This document shows, piece after piece, positions 1 to 8,585 of a stretch of DNA of 64,000 bases. Position numbers and translations under genes: made by a program. Each line of letters opens with the position of its first letter. The stretch's first letter is position 1. The DNA comes from Desulfobacteraceae bacterium (lineage in GTDB: Bacteria; Desulfobacterota; Desulfobacteria; Desulfobacterales; Desulfobacteraceae): positions 40,433 through 104,432 of the forward strand of contig JADGFI010000018.1 in the NCBI GenBank assembly GCA_016743945.1, written 5' to 3'. The notes beneath the pieces are model-generated. The model saw only the letters and a list, made by a program, of their open reading frames with translations. It did not search any database and was not told where the DNA came from.

Positions 1-1058
1 ATGGTGACGTCTTTGAATTCCCCATCCAGGGGGATCCGTCCGGATATGATTTCATCCCTGACCTCGGGGGCAACGTATTTTCCAAAGGCATCCCGCAGCA
101 GTTTTTTTTCGGCAAGGCTTTGAATCATTTTGTTTGTGGCATCCCCGAGAATTCCCACCTCATCATTGGAGACCACGTTGACCCGGGTCTGGTAATTGCC
201 CTTTTTGATTTCCTTCATGGCATCCAATATGCCATTGATGGGGTCGGCAATGGATCGGCTGATCAGTCGGTTCAAGATTCCTGATCCTAGAAAAAAAAGG
301 ATAAAAACCACCAGGGAAAAAATTAAAACTCCCTGGCCATAGGTTTTTGCTGAAACCGTCTCAGCGTTCACCTGTAAATAGAGGACAAAAAGGGTCAGGA
401 CAATGTTGGCAAGGGGAATCAGGCTTCCAATCCGGTAAAATGCCCGGAGGCGTTTTAAAATGGAAAGTTTAGCGGTCCCCTCCACCAGGGAGAGTTCTCC
501 TGTGGGAAAAAAAAGGGGAATCAAAACTTTTCTGGAATGGGATTCAATCCCGAAAAATAGAATGGCAGAGGAAACAAATCCCACCATGGTGGACCTAAGG
601 GAAAAGGTGATGGCAGTGGTTAAATCAATTTTATTGATGGCAAAGGCACCGCCAAAAATAACCAGAGGAATGAAAACCCAGAATACAATATTCACCGGGA
701 CCATGATAAAGGGCAGATTGATCAGCCGTTGTTTTGCCTTTTGTTCAAGGGGTGGCGGCAGGGATTGGTGCCTATCTTTTAGCAATAAGCATTTGGATAT
801 GGGGGAAAGGACATGTTTTAGGATCGCCAGGAAAGGAATACAGGCAAAGGCAGCCAGCAGGCAGAGGATGGAAAATCTAAAGGCAACAACATGGATCCAA
901 AGAATGTCCCCTCCCTGGCGGATGGCCTGGAGTCGGGCAATAACAAATTCAAGGGGGGTGGCCAGGTTCAGGATGGCAACGACCAGGATACCCACAATGG
1001 TGGCCCCCACCCCGATAAAATAAAATCTTGAAAGCAAGGCTTTGTGGGGCGATATCAT
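1..1058 (-). CDS. membrane class III adenylate/guanylate cyclase, C-terminus cut by window edge
   Basis: The open frame was read by hand from an ATG at 1056-1058 and runs off the left edge, about 352 codons. It has several hydrophobic segments over roughly the first 260 residues, then a HAMP-like linker (ISRSIADPINGILDAM), then GKYVAPEVRDEI, which in this family directly precedes the class III nucleotide cyclase catalytic domain. The catalytic domain itself lies outside the window. Members make cAMP or cGMP at the membrane in response to an N-terminal sensor. The start is 15 bp after the stop of the FIST gene on the same strand, so the two are probably co-transcribed. The alternative would be another HAMP-containing signalling output, but the linker sequence favours a cyclase. 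Confidence 0.8.
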   Translation of the reverse strand, partial: MISPHKALLSRFYFIGVGATIVGILVVAILNLATPLEFVIARLQAIRQGGDILWIHVVAFRFSILCLLAAFACIPFLAILKHVLSPISKCLLLKDRHQSLPPPLEQKAKQRLINLPFIMVPVNIVFWVFIPLVIFGGAFAINKIDLTTAITFSLRSTMVGFVSSAILFFGIESHSRKVLIPLFFPTGELSLVEGTAKLSILKRLRAFYRIGSLIPLANIVLTLFVLYLQVNAETVSAKTYGQGVLIFSLVVFILFFLGSGILNRLISRSIADPINGILDAMKEIKKGNYQTRVNVVSNDEVGILGDATNKMIQSLAEKKLLRDAFGKYVAPEVRDEIISGRIPLDGEFKDVT

Positions 1059-1073
1059 GGGATATTGGTCACC

Positions 1074-2318
1074 CTATCTATCTTCAATTGTGCACACCAC
1101 AGCGGTTTTATTATGGAGCTCCACATAACCGCCTTCCATGCTGGAAATTTCGCCAAATGTCAGGGGGCCTATGGGGGAATGGCTTTTCTCCTGCTGATCC
1201 GCTGCAATGACTTTAAATTCAACCTCTTCGAAGTGCTGTCCCAGCTTGTTCACCATTTTTTCCCGGCCAAAGCAGTCCATGATGATGACGCGTCGGTCCA
1301 GTATATGGCCGGGGAAATTTTTCAGGCTTTCGATATAGGCTGACTGGGCAGCTTCTCTTATTTTGTCGCATTGCTGCTTTGGAGAATTTCCTGGAAGATG
1401 CAGGATGCAAACCTTTGTTCCCACCGGGATTTCAGCAGAGAATTGAAGAGATTTGTCTGCCCCCACGGAGACAGCGGTTCGGTCAATGATTTGCTGTTGT
1501 TTGCCCTGTTTCCGGATAATCCCCAAGGGATATTTAATGGCCACCTCTTCAAAAAAAAGAGTGGGGTTCTTTAACAAGACTTTTTTTTGATTGGCAATGG
1601 CTGGATCTTGTTTTGTGATAAAATCCATATAAAAGTCCAATGCCGGTATTTTATTGATTTTTTCAATAAAGCACCCGTTAACCTCTGAAACTTCACAACT
1701 GGAATCTGGCATGGGCTTCCATCCGTGTTCTACCCCAATCCCACTTTTAAGTTTGGTAAAGGCTAACACCGCACCATTCTGGATAATTTTTTCAGGGGTG
1801 AAAATGGTATAATGGCTGGCCTTGATATCATCCCTTCCTGTAAGGCCTCCCAGAACATTGAGGGGATATTTTTTTGTCAGCCAGTTGAGGCTGTTGATAA
1901 GGTTCAGGTTTAATTCCCCGAAGCCGTCACCAAATACAAAAAGGGTCTGGAATTTTCGCTGGGTCAGGGCTGCTTCAATGGGAGCAATCCCTTTTTTAAG
2001 GGTTTCTAAAATATGGGGTTCACTGAGATTTTCAAGGATAACAAAATGAACTTCTGACTGGATGCCGACAAGAATGCTTCCCTGTTCCATGAGTTTTCCA
2101 TTGTCAAATATTCCAGGGAATATGCCGCCGAAAATATTGATATTGTTATGGACCGCCTTGTTCAGTAGTCCATCGAAGTCTGGTTTTATGCTGGACCATC
2201 GATCCATACCCCCTTCACTGTGAAATATAAGGATATGCTTGAAACCGTCTGAAATAAGGGAATTAATGTTTTTTTTAAGGGTTTCAAAATTACCCTGTGC
2301 ATCTATTTTGATTTTCAT
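1074..2318 (-). CDS. FIST domain sensory protein
   Basis: A protein of 414 residues with the FIST N and FIST C arrangement: an N-terminal GFKHILIFHS stretch, VFGDGFGELNLNLIN, LGGLTGRDD, and a C-terminal part ending CFGREKMVNKLGQ. FIST proteins are cytoplasmic sensory modules thought to bind small ligands such as amino acids and are often linked to cyclases or histidine kinases. The frame is open for 68 more codons upstream, but that part overlaps the glyoxalase gene in another frame. The ATG at 2318 is preceded by AAAGGGGA at good spacing, so it is the chosen start. The gene lies immediately before the cyclase, which suggests that FIST ligand sensing feeds cyclic nucleotide synthesis (inference). 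Confidence 0.85.
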   Translation of the reverse strand: MKIKIDAQGNFETLKKNINSLISDGFKHILIFHSEGGMDRWSSIKPDFDGLLNKAVHNNINIFGGIFPGIFDNGKLMEQGSILVGIQSEVHFVILENLSEPHILETLKKGIAPIEAALTQRKFQTLFVFGDGFGELNLNLINSLNWLTKKYPLNVLGGLTGRDDIKASHYTIFTPEKIIQNGAVLAFTKLKSGIGVEHGWKPMPDSSCEVSEVNGCFIEKINKIPALDFYMDFITKQDPAIANQKKVLLKNPTLFFEEVAIKYPLGIIRKQGKQQQIIDRTAVSVGADKSLQFSAEIPVGTKVCILHLPGNSPKQQCDKIREAAQSAYIESLKNFPGHILDRRVIIMDCFGREKMVNKLGQHFEEVEFKVIAADQQEKSHSPIGPLTFGEISSMEGGYVELHNKTAVVCTIEDR

Positions 2319-2364
2319 TGTGATTGCTTCCCCTTTGGTATTCAGGGCCGTATTTGGAACGAGG

Positions 2365-2733
2365 CTATCGAACCGGTACCACTTCAAGCCAGTATCCGTC
2401 GGGATCATTGATAAAATAAATGCCCATTTCCTTGTTTTCGTAACAGATACAATCCATTTCTTTGTGAAGGGTATATGCGGCATCAAAATCAGGGGTTTTA
2501 AAGGCAATGTGGAATTCTTCATCTCCCAGATTATAGGGGATTTGTTGGGATTTGAGCCAGGTGAGTTCCAGTTTGCCAGCAGCAGTACCGTCTCCTAGAA
2601 AAACAATGATATAGCTGCCATCCTCGGCGGTTTTCCGGCGTTTCTCTTTTAGGCCAAGTGCGCGATTATAAAAGGCCAGGCTTCGTTCAAGGTCCAGTAC
2701 GTTGATATTAAAATGGTCAATGGTAAATTTCAT
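2365..2733 (-). CDS. glyoxalase I-like VOC family protein
   Basis: 122 residues, the usual length of a two-motif vicinal oxygen chelate protein. It starts KFTIDHFNINVLDLERSLAFY and ends YWLEVVPV. The expected metal ligands are visible: His in DHFN, Glu in KLELTW, His in EEFHIAF and Glu in WLEVV, the pattern of lactoylglutathione lyase. It probably detoxifies methylglyoxal or a related 2-oxoaldehyde thiol adduct in the cytoplasm. An AAGGA ribosome site lies just upstream. The FIST gene follows 46 bp downstream on the same strand. The thiol cofactor in this organism cannot be told from sequence. Confidence 0.85.
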   Translation of the reverse strand: MKFTIDHFNINVLDLERSLAFYNRALGLKEKRRKTAEDGSYIIVFLGDGTAAGKLELTWLKSQQIPYNLGDEEFHIAFKTPDFDAAYTLHKEMDCICYENKEMGIYFINDPDGYWLEVVPVR

Positions 2734-2923
2734 TGTTCTTTCCTTGATATAGAGGGTGAAAATGATGGTTAACCATCGCAGACCCCGGGCTTTGGGTCAA
2801 GACAAAAATAGGCGGCTAACCGCTGTAAGTTTTTTCTTGGGAAGTCGTTTGGCCGGGTATACACGGGTTTAAATAAATATAGTCTTTAGTTTTTATGCGA
2901 AATAATATAGAATAATAGGTCGT

Positions 2924-4093
2924 ATGATGATAGGTCATGCCCGTAAACAATATTTTAGGTTGCAGTACAAATCGGGCAAATGGTGTGGGTGGATTCGACC
3001 ATATGAAAAGGGGGGATTAAGGGTTAACACTTCAGATATAAAATCATTGAAATCCCGTTGGAATCAAAGAGATGCGAAATTTGATGGTACCTGCCGGGAC
3101 CATATGGTTCATACCCTTAGAACCGATTGTTATCCCGGAAATCGTCAACGACCCTTGAAACTGGATTTGCGGGGAATCATCCTGGATAACGAAGATTTGT
3201 CAGGGCTTGACCTTTCCGGATATAATTTGTCCTTTGCCGAAATGAACCGGGTCAATTTTACCAAAGCCAATCTTAGTTATGCCATTTTACAGGGGGCAAG
3301 CCTTGAAAAAGCCCTTTTGGATGAATGTGAATTTATCGGTGCAGATTTGAGCCATGCCGGTTTAAATGAATGCAGTGCAAAGATGGCAGGATTTGGCGGG
3401 GCCAACCTTTCCCAGGCCAGCATGATTAACGTTGATTTGAGTGATTCGGTATTGAGCCGTTCCAAGCTGGTGGAAACCGATCTTCGGGCTTCGAACCTGA
3501 CCCGGGCAAGGCTGTCTGAAGCAGATCTGTCCGGGGCGGTTTTTACCCGGGCGAATTTGGAAAATAGCGATTTAAAGCACAGCAATGTGGAAAATACCAA
3601 TTTTGAACTGGCCAATATGCAGGGGTGCCGTCTGCTGGGAATTCGCAATTTTAAGAAGGCAGACTGGATCGGGGCGGATATCCGGGGGTTGGATCTTCGG
3701 GGGGCATATCTTGTTCGGCGGTATATTGCAGATGAAAATTATTTGTTTGAATTTCAGACCCAAAGCCGGCTGAATAAATATATTTATTGGATCTGGTGGT
3801 TTACCTCGGATTGCGGCAGAAGTATTTTCCGGTGGTTTGTGTGGCTTGTGGCCGCCACCCTGATATTCGGGTCCATTTATACGGTGGTTGAAATAGATTA
3901 CGGACCCCACGAAACCTGGTTTTCTCCCATTTATTTTAGTTTTGTGACCCTGACAACGCTTGGGTATGGGGATGCACTTCCCGTATCCCTGGCTGCCCAG
4001 ATTTTTGTTTCCCTGCAGGCGATAACCGGATATATGGGGCTTGGGGGATTGTTAAGTATATTGGGAAATAAAATGGCACGTCGTGCTGAATAA
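2924..4093 (+). CDS. pentapeptide-repeat protein fused to a two-helix potassium channel pore
   Basis: 389 residues. From about residue 75 to 270 there are many A(D/N)LXX pentapeptide repeats (ANLSYA, ADLSHA, ANLSQA, ADLSGA, ANLENS), which fold as a right-handed quadrilateral beta helix. The C-terminal 95 residues form two membrane helices around a pore loop with TLGYGD at 345-350, the potassium selectivity filter with Leu in place of the usual Val. The architecture implies an ion channel with a cytoplasmic beta-helix domain. An AGG lies 6-7 bases before the ATG. The HDOD gene follows after 16 bp, so an operon is likely. The ligand or gating signal is unknown. Confidence 0.85.
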   Translation: MMIGHARKQYFRLQYKSGKWCGWIRPYEKGGLRVNTSDIKSLKSRWNQRDAKFDGTCRDHMVHTLRTDCYPGNRQRPLKLDLRGIILDNEDLSGLDLSGYNLSFAEMNRVNFTKANLSYAILQGASLEKALLDECEFIGADLSHAGLNECSAKMAGFGGANLSQASMINVDLSDSVLSRSKLVETDLRASNLTRARLSEADLSGAVFTRANLENSDLKHSNVENTNFELANMQGCRLLGIRNFKKADWIGADIRGLDLRGAYLVRRYIADENYLFEFQTQSRLNKYIYWIWWFTSDCGRSIFRWFVWLVAATLIFGSIYTVVEIDYGPHETWFSPIYFSFVTLTTLGYGDALPVSLAAQIFVSLQAITGYMGLGGLLSILGNKMARRAE

Positions 4094-4109
4094 TCAATTA
4101 AGGTGAAAT

Positions 4110-4958
4110 ATGTTCTCTTTTTTTCATAAAAAAACAAATCCAAAAGCAAACTTAAAAAAAATACTCAAGGGGTATGCATTGCCTTCATTTCCCGCTGTGG
4201 TGATGCAGATTCTTCAAAAAATCAGAAGTCCCTATTCATCCATCAATTCCATTGCAGAGTCTCTTTCCCTTGATCCCGGAATATCGGTAAAAGTGTTGGG
4301 AATCGCCAATTCTGCAGCGTTTTCCCCTATCAAAAAAGTGGAAAATCTCACCCAGGCCATTGCCCTGGTGGGAATATCCCAGTTGGAATCCATGGTCCTG
4401 GGCGTTGGGGTTGCAAAGGGGCTTCCAAAAAAATCTTGTCAATGGCATGACCCGGGAGAATTCTGGCTGGCATCGGCCAAGCGGGCTGTAATTGCAAGCG
4501 ATTTGGCCCAAATTCTTTGTCCGGCAAAGGAAGGAGAATGTTTTACCGCCGCTTTCCTCCAGGACATGGCATTGCCTTTTCTTGCCTGTCATCGAAGCGA
4601 GGAATATGATCCGATTTTTAAACGCTGGCACCTTGAGGGCGGGGATCTGGCGGCTCTGGAAAGGGAGTATCTGGAGTGGGACCATGCCGAAGTTGCTGCC
4701 TGGATCTGCAGTGAATGGGGGCTTCCGGAAAATATTGCTGCGGCCATTCGGGGCCACCATGGGCATTCAATTGCAGATTATGAACCCTTAGGACCTGTCA
4801 GGCTTGTGGCCATTCTCCGGGAGGATGAGGATAATTCCGGCATTGAAGAAATGATTGCCGAGGCCAAGAGATCCCATGGGGTGCCTGAAGAAAAAATGTT
4901 GGCCATTATTGAACCTGGATTTGAAAAGGCAAAAGAGTTGGCTCGCCTGATTCTATGA
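4110..4958 (+). CDS. HDOD domain protein
   Basis: 282 residues with an HDOD domain, a non-catalytic relative of HD phosphohydrolases: LPSFPAVVMQILQ, SLDPGISVKVLGIANSA, LTQAIALVGI and a later DHAEVAAWICSEWGLPENIAAAIRGHH. HDOD proteins act in bacterial signalling, including cyclic-di-GMP and twitching or chemotaxis circuits. The start has an AAGGTG ribosome site. Its stop overlaps the amidase start by 4 bp (ATGA), showing translational coupling to a cell-wall enzyme. No receiver or GGDEF domain is attached, so the input is unknown. Confidence 0.85.
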   Translation: MFSFFHKKTNPKANLKKILKGYALPSFPAVVMQILQKIRSPYSSINSIAESLSLDPGISVKVLGIANSAAFSPIKKVENLTQAIALVGISQLESMVLGVGVAKGLPKKSCQWHDPGEFWLASAKRAVIASDLAQILCPAKEGECFTAAFLQDMALPFLACHRSEEYDPIFKRWHLEGGDLAALEREYLEWDHAEVAAWICSEWGLPENIAAAIRGHHGHSIADYEPLGPVRLVAILREDEDNSGIEEMIAEAKRSHGVPEEKMLAIIEPGFEKAKELARLIL

Positions 4959-6283
4959 TTTTTTCAGCGACCGGTAAGTTTACACCTGGCAGATGGGTAG
5001 GTTTCTTGCTGATTTTTTTTTGCCTCCAGGCAGTCAAACCTGCCCTATCAGAAGGATACAGCCAGTCCCAATACCAGAGATTTCAGGGCAGACTCATTGA
5101 TCATCGTTCCCGTCTGAACCCTAAATTCAAAAAGAAGAGACGCCAAACGACCCAATACATTATTGTCCATACGTCTGAACTGGGCCTTGATGCAACCTTG
5201 CGGGTGGTGTCCGGTGGAAAACAATTTCAAAGCGGGTATAAAACCCCGGGGGGGCATGCCCATTATGTGATTGCCCGAAACGGGCGTACCTACCGGATTT
5301 TAGATAAACGGTACCGGGCAGACCATGCGGGCCGCTCCATGTGGAAGGGTCGGACAGATATCAGTGATGTGTCCCTGGGCATTGAGTTGGTAGGATATCA
5401 CACGGCCCCCATCACAAAAAGCCAATACCGGTCCTTGGAGATGTTGCTCGGGATTTTAGAAAAGGCTTACGGCCTCAATGACCAAGCGGTACTGACCCAT
5501 AGCCAGGTGGCCTATGGACGTCCCAATCCCTGGTTTAGAAAAAATCACAGGGGTCGCAAGCGGTGCGCCAAAAATTTTAATCGTACCAAGGCAGGACTGG
5601 GCCCGGGCGTGCCATATGATCCAGATGTCCGGGCAGGAAGGCTTATGGCAGATCCCACATTGGCCAGCGTATTTTATGCGCCTGACCTTAAGGCCCCCCT
5701 CCCTTTGACACCCCCCCGGAAGTATGGGTCCAATATTATATCAACCACCAATTCTGCCTGGTCCATTGCCGGGGGGGATTACGATAAAAACACCACAGCG
5801 TACCTGCTTCCCGACGGCCGGATCCTTCCTGGAAACAGGATCAACAAAATCATCGGCTGGACCCATTTGCCTTTGAATACAAAGGTGCTGCTCAACCAGG
5901 ATATGGAACCTGCTGTTATCCAGATACTGGCCCGGACCCCGGTTAAAATTATTTCTCGCAATATGACGGCCTGGTCCCATGCCGGGGCGGCATATCGGAA
6001 GGATAGCACCCTTTATTTTTTGCCTTCAGGCCGGGTTTACCCCGGTTCAAAAATTTTGGACTGGGATGATTTACCCCTGAAAACCCGAATGCTGGTGGGG
6101 TATCGAGGACCTTTTTCCATTACCCCCACCCAAACTGCCTATAAAATTGCTGGTCAAAAATATAAAGCCCCTGAAATCATTTATTATGTAGCGCCGGGAA
6201 TCCTTACAACCGGAGACAAAATAATTGATTTTAATGACCTACCCAAGGGAGTGCAGATGTATTTGCCCCTTGCCCTGAAATAA
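4955..6283 (+). CDS. secreted N-acetylmuramoyl-L-alanine amidase with C-terminal repeats
   Basis: 442 residues. The N-terminus carries a signal peptide (hydrophobic WVGFLLIFFCLQAV, cleavage near residue 32). An Amidase_2-type domain follows: YIIVHTSELG, GGHAHYVIARNGRTYRI, NHAGRS-like DHAGRSMW, SLGIELVGY and VLTHSQVAYGRPNPW, giving plausible His and Glu zinc and catalytic residues. The C-terminal third has three diverged repeats of about 55 residues, each with AWS/AYKIAG, a YLLPDGR-like segment and a DLP motif; these may bind the wall. It probably trims or remodels peptidoglycan in the periplasm. It overlaps the HDOD gene by 4 bp. Confidence 0.85.
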   Translation: MIFSATGKFTPGRWVGFLLIFFCLQAVKPALSEGYSQSQYQRFQGRLIDHRSRLNPKFKKKRRQTTQYIIVHTSELGLDATLRVVSGGKQFQSGYKTPGGHAHYVIARNGRTYRILDKRYRADHAGRSMWKGRTDISDVSLGIELVGYHTAPITKSQYRSLEMLLGILEKAYGLNDQAVLTHSQVAYGRPNPWFRKNHRGRKRCAKNFNRTKAGLGPGVPYDPDVRAGRLMADPTLASVFYAPDLKAPLPLTPPRKYGSNIISTTNSAWSIAGGDYDKNTTAYLLPDGRILPGNRINKIIGWTHLPLNTKVLLNQDMEPAVIQILARTPVKIISRNMTAWSHAGAAYRKDSTLYFLPSGRVYPGSKILDWDDLPLKTRMLVGYRGPFSITPTQTAYKIAGQKYKAPEIIYYVAPGILTTGDKIIDFNDLPKGVQMYLPLALK

Positions 6284-6332
6284 ACCCAAGGATTCTCCAC
6301 TAAGATTTACCCACTAGGATTCAACAAAGAGA

Positions 6333-7328
6333 TCAATAGGTATAAAAAAGATCCTGGACCTGTTGAAAGCTGCGCTCCTTTAAAAGGGCCAGCATGAGCA
6401 GAATCCTTGCCTTGGCCGGGTTGAGTTCGTCGGAAGCAATAAACTGATTGGCATCATCATCCATTTCCATGTTTCTGCCCACGGTTCCCGTGGGAACCCG
6501 GGAGGAACGAACGATGAAAATGCCGCGGTCTGCCATCTTTGCTGCCTTTTGCAGGGTGGCCTTGTTCATGTTTCCATTGCCGTGACCGGCAATGACAATC
6601 CCCACAGCGCCGTTTGCCACGGAGCAGTCAATGAGATCCGGGGGCATGTCTGCACAGGCGTACATGATATCCACCCGGGGAAGGGAGGTGACCTTTTTGA
6701 GGGAAAATTCGCTGTGGTGGGTGTGTTTTCGAAAAGGGCCCCTAAAATATTGAATAGCCCCGTAAATCACGGTGCCCATGAGCCCGTTTACCGGTGACAA
6801 AAAGGTTTCCACCGAGGTGGTATTGGTCTTGCTCAGGGAATGGGCGCCATGGATCCTGTCATTCATGACCACCATTACCCCTCGTTCGATGGCGTCGGGG
6901 TCGGCTGCCACGGCCACGGCATTGTAAAGGTTTAAGGGGCCATCGGCACTTAGCGCTGTGAAGGGCCGCATGGCCCCGGTCATGACAACGGGTTTGCTGC
7001 TTTTTATGGTCAGGTTTAAGAAAAAGGCAGTTTCCTCCATGGTATCGGTGCCATGGGTAACCACCACCCCGTCTGTTTCTTTGGTTGAAAGAAGGGTATC
7101 GATTCTGCGGGCCAAATTGATCATTATCTCAAAGGACATGTCCTGGGATCCTACATTTGAAATTTGCTCGCCTTCTATTCGGGCCAGTTTTTCAAGATCG
7201 GGCACTGCCTGGATCATACCCTGGATGTCAATTTTTCCCGAGGTATATCCGGGCTGGGTGGCGGAGGGGGCAGATCCTGCAATGGTGCCGCCGGTGGCCA
7301 GGATGGTGATATGGGGTAACTTTTTCAT
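6333..7328 (-). CDS. L-asparaginase
   Basis: 331 residues, the length of bacterial type I/II asparaginases. It hydrolyses asparagine to aspartate and ammonia. The first active-site loop ATGGTIAG is at residues 11-18 with the nucleophile Thr, the second is VVTHGTDTMEET, and the catalytic Lys lies in SLSKTNTTSVETF. The sequence resembles type II enzymes but no signal peptide is visible, so a cytoplasmic location is likely. Its ATG overlaps the stop of the symporter gene by 4 bp. It is the last gene of the amino-acid operon, and its product aspartate could be imported or used alongside the transporter. Confidence 0.9.
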   Translation of the reverse strand: MKKLPHITILATGGTIAGSAPSATQPGYTSGKIDIQGMIQAVPDLEKLARIEGEQISNVGSQDMSFEIMINLARRIDTLLSTKETDGVVVTHGTDTMEETAFFLNLTIKSSKPVVMTGAMRPFTALSADGPLNLYNAVAVAADPDAIERGVMVVMNDRIHGAHSLSKTNTTSVETFLSPVNGLMGTVIYGAIQYFRGPFRKHTHHSEFSLKKVTSLPRVDIMYACADMPPDLIDCSVANGAVGIVIAGHGNGNMNKATLQKAAKMADRGIFIVRSSRVPTGTVGRNMEMDDDANQFIASDELNPAKARILLMLALLKERSFQQVQDLFYTY

Positions 7329-8542
7329 CCGTTTTTTATTGCGTCTCCCTCAAGCATTCGGTTTACAATGACGGCACAGGAAGCATCCCCCAGTACATTG
7401 GTGGAGGTTCGCATCATATCAAAGAGCCGGTCCACGCCAAAGATCAGGGGAAGGCCTGCCAGGGGAATTCCGGCCGCCACCAGGACCGCCACAACCAACA
7501 AAGCGGGTCCCGGGACCCCTGCCGTACCGATGGCCCCGAGAACCGAGGTCAGGACAATGGCCACATATTGGGCCATGCCCAGTTCCACCTCAAACATCTG
7601 GGCGAAAAAAGTGGCGGTCAGGGCATAGAGCATGGCATTTCCGTTCATGTTGATGGTGGCCCCCAGGGGGAGCACAAATGCCGTGACAGCAGGGGTTACC
7701 CCCAGGGCCTCACATTCTTGCTTGTTCACCGGCAGGCTGGCCATGGACGAGGCACTGGCAAAGGCCAGTATCTGGGTTTCTTTCATGCCCACAAGAAATT
7801 TTATGGGGTTTATCCTGCCCAGGACCATGACCAGCAGGGGAATCATACCAAAATGGATCAGGGCCAGGGTGCCGGAAAAAACCGCCAGCAATGCCAGGAC
7901 AAGCTTCATGATATCGATGCCGAAAAGTGCAATGGAATTGACCATGAGACCAAAGACTCCGATGGGGGCAATGAGCAGAATTTTTTTAATCATCCAGATC
8001 ATGGCCTGGTTAATGGTATCCACGAGATCTATCAGGGGCTGCCGTTTCCCGTCGGGTATCACAGACAGGGCGATTCCGAAAAACAGGGCAAAGAACAGGA
8101 TTTGGAGAATATTGCCGGATACAAGGGAGGCAAAGGGGTTTTCCGGGATAATCCCCATGAGAGTCTGCCAAAAACCTGCAATGTCGGCATTCTGTGCATA
8201 GGTGGCGGCATCGGTCTTAAGGGATTCCGGCAGGGTAACCCCTTGGCCCGGTTTAAAAATTGTGCCCATGACAAGGCCCAGGATAACCGATACGGCAGAG
8301 GTGCCCAGGTAGAAAACAATGGTGAAGACGCCGACCTTGCCAGCGGATTTTGTCTGGCCCAGGGCAGCGGCTCCTGAAATAATACTGAAAAAAATCAGGG
8401 GGATAATTACCATTTTAATCAATAAAATAAAAATATCACCCAGGGGGGCAAATATGGCCCCTCGTTCCCCCAGGAAGAATCCGGCCACAATGCCCAGCAC
8501 CATGGCCATGAGGATTTGGGTACTATTACTAATTTTTGTCAT
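7325..8542 (-). CDS. dicarboxylate/amino acid:cation symporter (DAACS family)
   Basis: 405 residues and very hydrophobic, with about eight membrane helices and two re-entrant loops. The serine-rich loop AFASASSMASLPV and the NMNGNA motif (usually NMDGT in relatives) identify the glutamate/aspartate and C4-dicarboxylate symporter family. It uses a sodium or proton gradient to import substrate. The start has GGAGAG at correct spacing. It sits between serine dehydratase and asparaginase, so aspartate, glutamate, asparagine or serine are plausible substrates; which one cannot be decided here. Confidence 0.88.
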   Translation of the reverse strand: MTKISNSTQILMAMVLGIVAGFFLGERGAIFAPLGDIFILLIKMVIIPLIFFSIISGAAALGQTKSAGKVGVFTIVFYLGTSAVSVILGLVMGTIFKPGQGVTLPESLKTDAATYAQNADIAGFWQTLMGIIPENPFASLVSGNILQILFFALFFGIALSVIPDGKRQPLIDLVDTINQAMIWMIKKILLIAPIGVFGLMVNSIALFGIDIMKLVLALLAVFSGTLALIHFGMIPLLVMVLGRINPIKFLVGMKETQILAFASASSMASLPVNKQECEALGVTPAVTAFVLPLGATINMNGNAMLYALTATFFAQMFEVELGMAQYVAIVLTSVLGAIGTAGVPGPALLVVAVLVAAGIPLAGLPLIFGVDRLFDMMRTSTNVLGDASCAVIVNRMLEGDAIKNG

Positions 8543-8585
8543 TGAGTCTCTCCTAAAAACCGATACAAAGAATCATTATTTCATA

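Noticed and set aside
460..1023. Plus-strand frame of 187 codons
   Set aside because: It is the antisense of the membrane cyclase, which has clear domain similarity on the minus strand.
2319..2522. 68-codon extension of the FIST gene
   Set aside because: It overlaps the glyoxalase gene in another frame, and the ATG at 2318 has a good ribosome site.
7568..8377. Plus-strand frame of 269 codons
   Set aside because: Antisense of the DAACS symporter; Gly/His/Gln-rich without family features.
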